The notes under the pieces were generated by a model. It did not search any database. It was given only the letters and a program-made list of their open reading frames with translations, and was not told the origin of the DNA. From assembly GCF_036711975.1 (NCBI RefSeq), contig NC_091975.1, positions 6,388,501-6,452,500 of the forward strand: a DNA stretch of 64,000 nt, in the 5' to 3' direction. Every line of letters begins with the position of its first letter. Position 1 is the first letter of the stretch. Source of the stretch: Onthophagus taurus. Lineage: Eukaryota; Arthropoda; Insecta; Coleoptera; Scarabaeidae. A program made the position numbers and the translations under genes. Below, piece by piece: positions 48,701-57,700 of the stretch.

Positions 48701-51700
48701 GCTTGCTTTCGTTAACTTTCTGTTTTACTCTGGCAACGTTCGCAATGCATTGTCTGTGTCATTGTGGCATATCTTAACTTGTTGAGAAGGTTTTGCTTCA
48801 TATGTTTTAATTTTAAACATGGTAATATTTTCAAATGATTCTTTAGTTTGAACAAAAACGAAAATGGAATAGTTCCTCGTTCCATCGTTTTAATGATCCT
48901 TTTGCATAGCGTTCAAACGTTGGGTTCACTACCATCTACCATCGGTGGCAGCGGCCGAGTTGCGCATATAAATAGATGTTGGCGTCCAAGAATAGTAGCG
49001 TTCTGGAAGTGGTTGAACCGCGAGCGATCGAAATTGCTTTTCGATTGCTTCTCTGGCTGTCGTTAAATAACGTCAGCATCACATGTCTTTTCTTTTGTAC
49101 AAATTCCACAAATTTTGAAAATAAATGTATTTATATCTATAAATTTTTGTTTTGGGGTGTTTCATAAAATTTAGAAAACTAAACGACAACAGGTGATTCC
49201 AAAAATTGTTATCTTGTAATAGGTTAGTAATGTAACTACTCGAACAAAACATTTTTGGAATGTTTCCAGGAGTTTTTAACATCTTCCGCGCGGAGCGTAT
49301 TAAAATTAATTTCACGGCTGGCAATTATATTTCTGCCACATTTGTCAACGGGCCCGTTCTCCGCCGGCACTTTGTTGGTAAATATCGCGCAAAAGAAGCT
49401 AAAAATATCGCCAGGTGTTCGGGCGGAAATTTAAGGACAAGGGCAACAGCGCGCGTTTTGCGGCGGAAACCCGTCTATTTTCGACCGCCCCTGATAGATG
49501 TCTCTCTGCAATTGCTTTTGGCGCCCGTTTTAACCAAATTTATGGCTATGACAAAGTGTTACGAGTTTTACATGATCCTGTCCAGTTTTCAACAGTACAC
49601 AAGCCAACTAACTCTACTAAAATCTATTTAGCAATTATTAATCTATTTCTTATAATAGCAGGTGTTAAAATTGTTAAAACGTAACAGGAAACGTTTAATC
49701 CACAAACAAATACCCACTTTTAGATCTAAGGCAGTAAATATTTTGATGAAAACTGCATTGCCGGAACTTGATTTACGTTAACACAAATTCAAAATTCATC
49801 AATATACATGATTTTAAAGAAATAATTAGATCTATGTATATGATAACGATTATTTGTTGTAATATAGTTAACACGTTTGGCGAATAGATGGCGCTGGTAT
49901 GTGGTTTTCAAAATGCGGGAAAAAAGTTTGAGCTCAAAAAAGAGATGAGGGGGGCATGGCAGTCCGGAACAGTTTCTTGGCACTGTCCCAAAGCGCTATA
50001 CTTGGCGATCCGTTTGAAACGGCGCGACTGTATTTATAGAGAGCGCGGCCCCAGCGGCCAGTGGCCTTCCCGATCAAGATGGCGGCGCCCGTGACCTCCA
50101 GCTCGCTTCTTCATTCACGCCGGTGACTACCGAGAGTTTATTTGACAAGCTGAGGCTGGTTGTGTTAGAAATTGGGGCGATCGCAGTAAAAATGAATTTG
50201 CACCCGGCTTTTTTCTATTATTTATTGTTATTATTTTTTGTTTTTTATATATATGTATTTTTCTATTTTTTCTTCTAAGTAGGATGAGTAACTGTGGCAT
50301 GATTATTTTAGTTTATTTTGTGTTTAAACCTGTTACAAATTGGTTTTTATTTAGATATGTAAGATTAATTGATTGGGTATTAGCCAAGTATGAATTTGAT
50401 CTTTTTAAAGAATCCCATTGAAACGAATTGAAATATATGTTACATTGCCAAAAGGTATTAAAAGTTATGTGTTTTCTAAGTGAACATGTGATTCCAGACT
50501 TGTTCTCAGAAAACTTACAATCTATGTAATGTAATGAGTATGGACACTTTCTTTTTTATTAATTAATATTTATTTCTTATTTTCGGGCGATTTAGAGTTT
50601 GGCCAGTTCCATTACTAACTTTTTCTTGTAGTTTAAACCTTGACCAGTGTAATTTCAAAGATATTTTTGATGATTAGAATTTTATCATTACAAGACTTGT
50701 TCTTCAGCTAGGTTTTGTTTCATGACAAATTTATCTGAGATGTGTTTCCACAGCACATAGCTATCTCTCATGATATATGAGTTATGAGTCTCTGAATGTG
50801 CTGTTTCCACAGTTGTCAATGTTTTGTAACCGGACGGCAAACTCGTTATCATATTAGGCCTACTGAATCTATAAGTTGAGATTTACACAATATTTCCACC
50901 ATGAAAGAGAAGTTCCATGGCAATACAAATATATATTAATGTATGATTAAACTTACCAATAAATCCATTATCGTTTCATTTCATGTCGGTCCATAAAGAA
51001 TCCATAAAGTTTAAAATTTCTCCTGTTGTCGGGTCGCTTTTAGTGTGTTTTTCGTTTCTTCACTTCTTGAGTCGGAACTCCTAACTTATTGGAAATTTCA
51101 TCCATAGCTTTTTGGACGAGCAATCCCACAAATTAGGATTGGATTCACATAATTCAATTAACTGGAGCATGCAATGATTACAATGTCACTTGTCATTTGA
51201 TGTTCAAATATTTCTGCGCGTTACCAACCCTAGAAATATAACACACGAGCTTTTCCAAATCAAAAAATATTTTATTTATATTTGTTAAAACACAGCATTA
51301 AAAAGAAAATATTAATTTAAAATCATTTATCATAAATATATTGAATTTAAAATTTTTTTACTTTTAATACGCCTTAAACTTTGTAGCACATCTGTCTAAG
51401 GTTGCTTCATAAAATAACTGACATTTCATTATTTTAAAACTACATTTCTAATTGAATTATCAACAAATTACTTCGTATTTGTTAATTTTTAAATAGTTTT
51501 AATTAAAATTTGAATAAAGTACGTAAATTTCTATTAAATACTTGATTTTAAAGTAAAACTCGGTGTTGGTTTTCTGAATCAACCTTCACGACGAGTTTAT
51601 CGATTTCCCTATTTCTCTTCTCACTAAAATCTAAAATAAACATTAACTCGGTTATATTCTCTAAAAAAAGTGTATATATCATAATTTATCTTATCTCTAA

Positions 51701-54700
51701 GTATTAATTTGGTTGTTGTGTCATTCAAACCTGCAGAAAGAGGTTACGTAAAGAATAAACGATAATTAAGATTAAGCGTAGGAAGTGGAACCTCTCAAAT
51801 TAACAAAAAAGGTAAATAACATCGGTTTTTCTCCTTCCATTCCATTGTTAAGCCCCCTGTGCCTATTTCACTCGATGATTCAATGAAATTAAGGTCACTT
51901 TAGAGGCGGTTTGGGTGTGGATTTGATTTCTAATTTAACGTTAATTAAAAACAACCGGACTAAATTTTCTCTTTTCGACGTTGTTCCAGTTCTAGTTTAA
52001 CGGTTTACCACATTTGTTCATCATTTCTACATGTAAAATTTACGTTAAATTTAGTTTAAGTATATAATCTTTTTACTTTGCAGACTTCGTCCACAACCAA
52101 AACCACGACAATGACCACACCAGCCAAATTATATGGAAAAGATATTTCTGAATATGATGAATTAGATGTCGACGAATTACTTTCAAAACTATCAGCGGAA
52201 GAAATTAAAATTTTAGCCAAAGAAGTCGATCCAGATGTAAATAAATTTAGATATTAAAATAAAAGTAATTAAGGGATGTTTTATTGTAGGATAGTTTCTT
52301 ACCACCATCTCAAAGGTGTAATTATGAATGCGAAAAGGACCCAACAGGGCCCCTTAATCGGAAGCAGTTGATTGAACACATTAATAAACAAGCTATTGAG
52401 GCGCCTGATGAACCCGAATTAAAACCCTATGTTCCTGGAACAGTTCGAGGCAAAAAGGTAAATTCAAAAAATAAACTTATAGTGAATTAATCATTATTCA
52501 CGAGTAATCAAATTGACAGAATAATAATTATTTGAAACGTCAAAATTTCAAAAAACGTCAATTTAATGTAATCTTTAGGACTTTCTAAATGTAAACATTA
52601 AAAAAATGTAAACAAATTCCTTTTTTCTTATGATTTAAGCATAAATTAATTAATTTTCGTAAAAAAACGTTTCATAAAATTGACATTTAATTTTGACAAA
52701 TTGTTGTGAAGTTGGTTACAGTTGGTAACATTGAATTTGTGTGACATTGACGTTTAAACTATTCAAAAATTTATTTAAAAAAATAAATTTATGAAATCAA
52801 TTTCAATAGTAGTTGTGGACAAAGTATTCTACTCACATATAATGAGCTATACCTCATATATATATAAATCTTGGATAATTATTTTTTTAAAAGTGGGTTC
52901 CACCTCCACCACCTAAAAAAGAACAAGATGCAAGCGAACAAATCGCAATTGATTTGGGTGATGAGTACGAACAGGCTTTAACAGATGCTACACAAGAAGA
53001 AATTATAGATTTAGCTGGTAAAATTTAACTTTTTATTGAAAAAAGTTTAATTTTAATCAATTAATTGGTTTATTTAGCTATACTTGGTTTTCACTCAATG
53101 ATGAATCAAGATCAATACCACGCATCTTTATTAAACAAAGGACAACCAGTTGGAATGGGTTGGGATGGTATAACGAAAGCATCCAAACAAAAAATATATC
53201 CCCAAGATCCCCCAAATGACACAGATATAGAAAAAACAATCAAACAAGTCCAACAGGATGATCCAAAATTGACTGATTTAAACTGGAATAACATCAAAGT
53301 AATTTTATTTTTTTAATTTTATCTTAACATTAATTTTAAATCTTTTTAGAACATTTCCGATGAAAAATTCGATGATTTATTCGAAGCATTGTCCAATAAC
53401 ACCCATTTAGAAACTCTCTCATTAACAAACGTCGGTTTAACAGACCGTCAGGCTCAAAAATTGGCTGAAGCCCTCGAACGTAACAATACGTTACGAGTGG
53501 TGAACGTAGAAACAAACTTTATCGCACCAACGGGAATCGTGAGATTGATCAAATCGTTATTGAAAACGCAGGTTGTCGAAGAGTTTAGAGCTTCAAATCA
53601 ACGATCGCAGGTTTTGGGTAACAAGATTGAAATGGAAATTACGTCGTTAATTGAGAAAAACCCAACGATCTTGCGACTGGGGCTTCATTTAGAATACAAT
53701 GATGCACGTCATCGTATCGCGACACATTTGCAACGTAACATCGACACAAGTAAGTGGTTATTTATAGTTTTTGGGAATTATGTTCATATTTGGGATGGAG
53801 AAGGTGATTTAAATTCTTTTATATTGTTTGGGTGGAAATTTTTTTTGCATCCAAACATTTTTTAGATTGGGTTGGGTTATTTTTTTGTAGTTATAAACAA
53901 TTCAAACCCATTTTTTATTTTTTTCTTCCCCTTTTAGTAGAAGGAAAAGTGTCATTTATTGTAGAAATACTTTTAACTCACAACTTATTTTTTATTTTAT
54001 CATCAACAAAGGTAATTATTCGTTTTTTTTTGTAATGGTTTCGTTATTATTGCACGAATTCCTTGTATTATTTTTGTTATTCCCATAATCTTTTTTCCTT
54101 CATGGTATTTTAAGATTTTTAGATAAATAGGTACTGGTTATATAATAATTATTAATTTTTTAGTCAATGTTTTTTTCTACAGGTGTATCAAAAGTAGAGT
54201 GCCAAACGAATCTTTGAAATTAATTAGATGTGCGATTTTGTACATTTATTTTAATACATCTATTTTTATGCATTAAGATTTCAAAGTATAGAAAAAGGTG
54301 ATTAGTCTCAATAATAATGGTTCAAGTCGACTAAAAACGACTCTAGGATACTTACCATTACAAAAATTATTTAAAATATTCAGTTAGATAGTTTTTGAAA
54401 GTGTTCTGAGGTAACAATAAATAAAAAAAGGCTGTTGGAGTTTGTTAAAATGGTTCAAATTAATTGAAAACGTCTTCTCATTACTTTAAGTAGATGAATA
54501 AGCAATAAGGAAGTCATGGGAGATGTTTCCAGAAAATTCAAAGATTTCAAAGTATGGAAAAAGGTGATTAGTCTCAATAATAATTGTTCAAGTTGGCTAA
54601 AAACATCTCTAGGATACTTATCATTATGAAAATAATTAAAAATTTTGAATTAGGTTGTTTTTGAAAGTGTTCTGAGATTACAATAAATAGAAAAAGATTG

Positions 54701-57700
54701 TTGGAGTTTGTCAAAATGGTTCAAATTAATTGAAAATGTTTGCTCATTACTTTAAGTAAATAAATAAGCTATAAGGAAGTCATGGGAGATGTTTTCCAGA
54801 AAATTCAAAGATTTCAAAGTATAGAAAAAGGTGATTAGTCTCAATAATAATTGTTCAAGTTGGCTAAAAACATCTCTAGGATACTTATTATTATGAAAAT
54901 AATTAAAAATTTTGAATTAGGTTGTTTTTGAAAGTGTTCTGAGATTACAATAAATAGAAAAAGATTGTTGGAGTTTGTCAAAATGGTTCAAATTAATTGA
55001 AAATGTTTGCTCATTACTTTAAGTAAATAAATAAGCTATAAGGAAGTCATGGGAGATGTTTTCCAGAAAATTCAAAGATTCCAAAGTATGGAAAAAGGTG
55101 ATTAGTCTCAATAATAATTGTTCAAGTTGGCTAAAAACATCTCTAGGATACTTATTATTATCAAAATAATTAAAAATTTTGAATTAGGTTGTTTTTGAAG
55201 GTGTTCTGAGGTAACAATAAATAGAAAAAGGTTGTTGGAGTTTGTCAAAATGGTTCAAATTAATTGAAAATGTTTGCTCATTACTTTAAGTAAATAAATA
55301 AGCTATAAGGAAGTCATGGGAGATGTTTTCCAGAAAATTCAAAGATTTCAAAGAATGAAAAAAGGTGATTAGTCTCAATAATAATTGTTCAAGTTGGCTA
55401 AAAACATCTCTAGGATACTTATCATTATGAAAATAATTAAAAATTTTGAATTAAGTTGTTTTTGAAGGTGTTCTGAGGTAACAATAAATAGAAAAAGGTT
55501 GTTGGAGTTTGTCAAAATGGTTCAAATTAATTGAAAATGTTTGCTCATTACTTTAAGTAAATAAATAAGCTATAAGAAAGTCATGGGAGATGTTTTCCAG
55601 AAGATTCAAAGATTTTAAAGTATGGAAAAAGGTGATTAGTCTCAATAATAATTGTTCAAGTTGGCTAAAAACATCTCTAGGATACTTATTATTATGAAAA
55701 TAATTAAAAATTTTGAATAAGGTTGTTTTTGAAAGTGTTCTAAGATTACAATAAATAAAAAAAGGCTGTTGGAGTTTGTTAAAATGGTTCAAATCAATTG
55801 AAAACGTCTTCTCATTACTTTAAGTAGATGAATAAGCTATAAGTAAGTCATGGGAGATATTTTCCAGAAAATTCAAAGATTCCAAAGTATTGAAAGTGAT
55901 TAGTTTCAATAATAATTGTTCAAATTGACTAAGAACATCTCTAGAATGCTTATTATTATGAAAATAATTAAAAATTTTGAATTAGGTTGTTTTTGAAAGT
56001 GTTCTGAGATTACAATAAATAGAAAAAGATTGTTGGAGTTTGTCAAAATGGTTCAAATTAATTGAAAATGTTTGCTCATTACTTTAAGTAAATAAATAAG
56101 CTATAAGGAAGTCATGGGAGATGTTTTCCAGAAAATTCAAAGATTCCAAAGTATGGAAAAGGGTGATTAGTCTCAATAATAATTGTTCACGTTGGCTAAA
56201 AACATCTCTAGGATACTTATTATTATGAAAATAATTAAAAATTTTGAATTAGGTTGTTTTTGAAAGTGTTCTGAGGTAACAATAAATAGAAAAAGGTTGT
56301 TGGAGTTTGTCAAAATGGTTCAAATTAATTGAAAATGTTTGCTCATTACTTTAAGTAGATAAATAAGCTATAAAGAAGTCATGGGAACTGTTTTCCAGAA
56401 AATTCAAAGATTTCAAAGTATGGAAAAAGGTGATTAGTCTCAATAATAATTGTTCAAGTTGGCTAAAAACATCTCTAGGATACTTATTATTATGAAAATA
56501 ATTAAAAATTTTGAATTAGGTTGTTTTTGAAAGTGTTCTGAGATTAGAATAAATAAAAAAAGGCTGTTGGAGTTTGTCAAAATGGTTCAAATTAATTGAA
56601 AATGTTTGCTCATTACTTTAAGTAAATAAATAAGCTATAAGGAAGTCATGGGAGATGTTTCCAGAAAATTCAAAGATTTCAAAGAATGGAAAAAGGTGAT
56701 TAGTCTCAATAATAATTGTTCAAGTTGGCTAAAAACATCTCTAGGATACTTATCATTATGAAAATAATTAAAAATTTTGAATTAAGTTGTTTTTGAAGGT
56801 GTTCTGAGATAACAATAAATAAAATAAGATTGTTGGAGTTTGTTAAAATGGTTCAAATCAATTGAAAACGTCTTCTCATTACTTTAAGTAGATGAATGAG
56901 CTATAAGTAAGTCATGGGAGATATTTTTCAGAAAATTCAAAGATTCCAAAGTATTGAAAGTGATTAGTTTCAATAATAATTGTTCAAATTGACTAAGAAC
57001 ATCTCTAGGATGCTTATCATTATGAAAATAATTAAAAATTTTGAATAAGGTTGTTTTTGAAGGTGTTCTGAGGTAACAATAAATAGAAAAAGGTTGTTGG
57101 AGTTTGTCAAAATGGTTCAAATTAATTGAAAATGTCTGCTCATTACTTTAAGTAAATAAATAAGCTATAAGGAAGTCATGGGAGATGTTTCCAGAAAATT
57201 CAAAGATTTCAAAGTATGGAAAAAGGTGATTAGTCTCAATAATAATTGTTCAAGTTGGCTAAAAACATCTCTAGGATACTTATTATTATGAAAATAATTA
57301 AAAATTTTGAATTAAGTTGTTTTTGAAGGTGTTCTGAGATAACAATAAATAGAAAAAGGTTGTTGGAGTTTGTCAAAATGGTTCAAATTAATTGAAAATG
57401 TTTGCTCATTACTTTAAGTAAATAAATAAGCTATAAGAAAGTCATGGGAGATGTTTCCAGAAAATTCAAAGATTTCAAAGTATGGAAAAAGGTGATTAGT
57501 CTCAATAATAATTGTTCAAGTTGGCTAAAAACATCTCTAGGATACTTATCATTATGAAAATAATTAAAAATTTTGAATTAGGTTGTTTTTGAAAGTGTTC
57601 TGAGGTAACAATAAATAGAAAAAGGTTGTTGGAGTTTGTCAAAATGGTTTAAATTAATTGAAAATGTTTGCTCATTACTTTAAGTAAATAAATAAGCTAT

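Noticed and set aside
48848..49684. Several 60-120-codon frames over GC-rich DNA
   Set aside because: No start context, splice partners or recognisable residues; long frames are expected where GC content rises.
55553..57120. Two similar 78-79-codon minus-strand frames (MNHF.KLQQPF)
   Set aside because: They are the same frame in two units of the 266-bp satellite, not a gene family.
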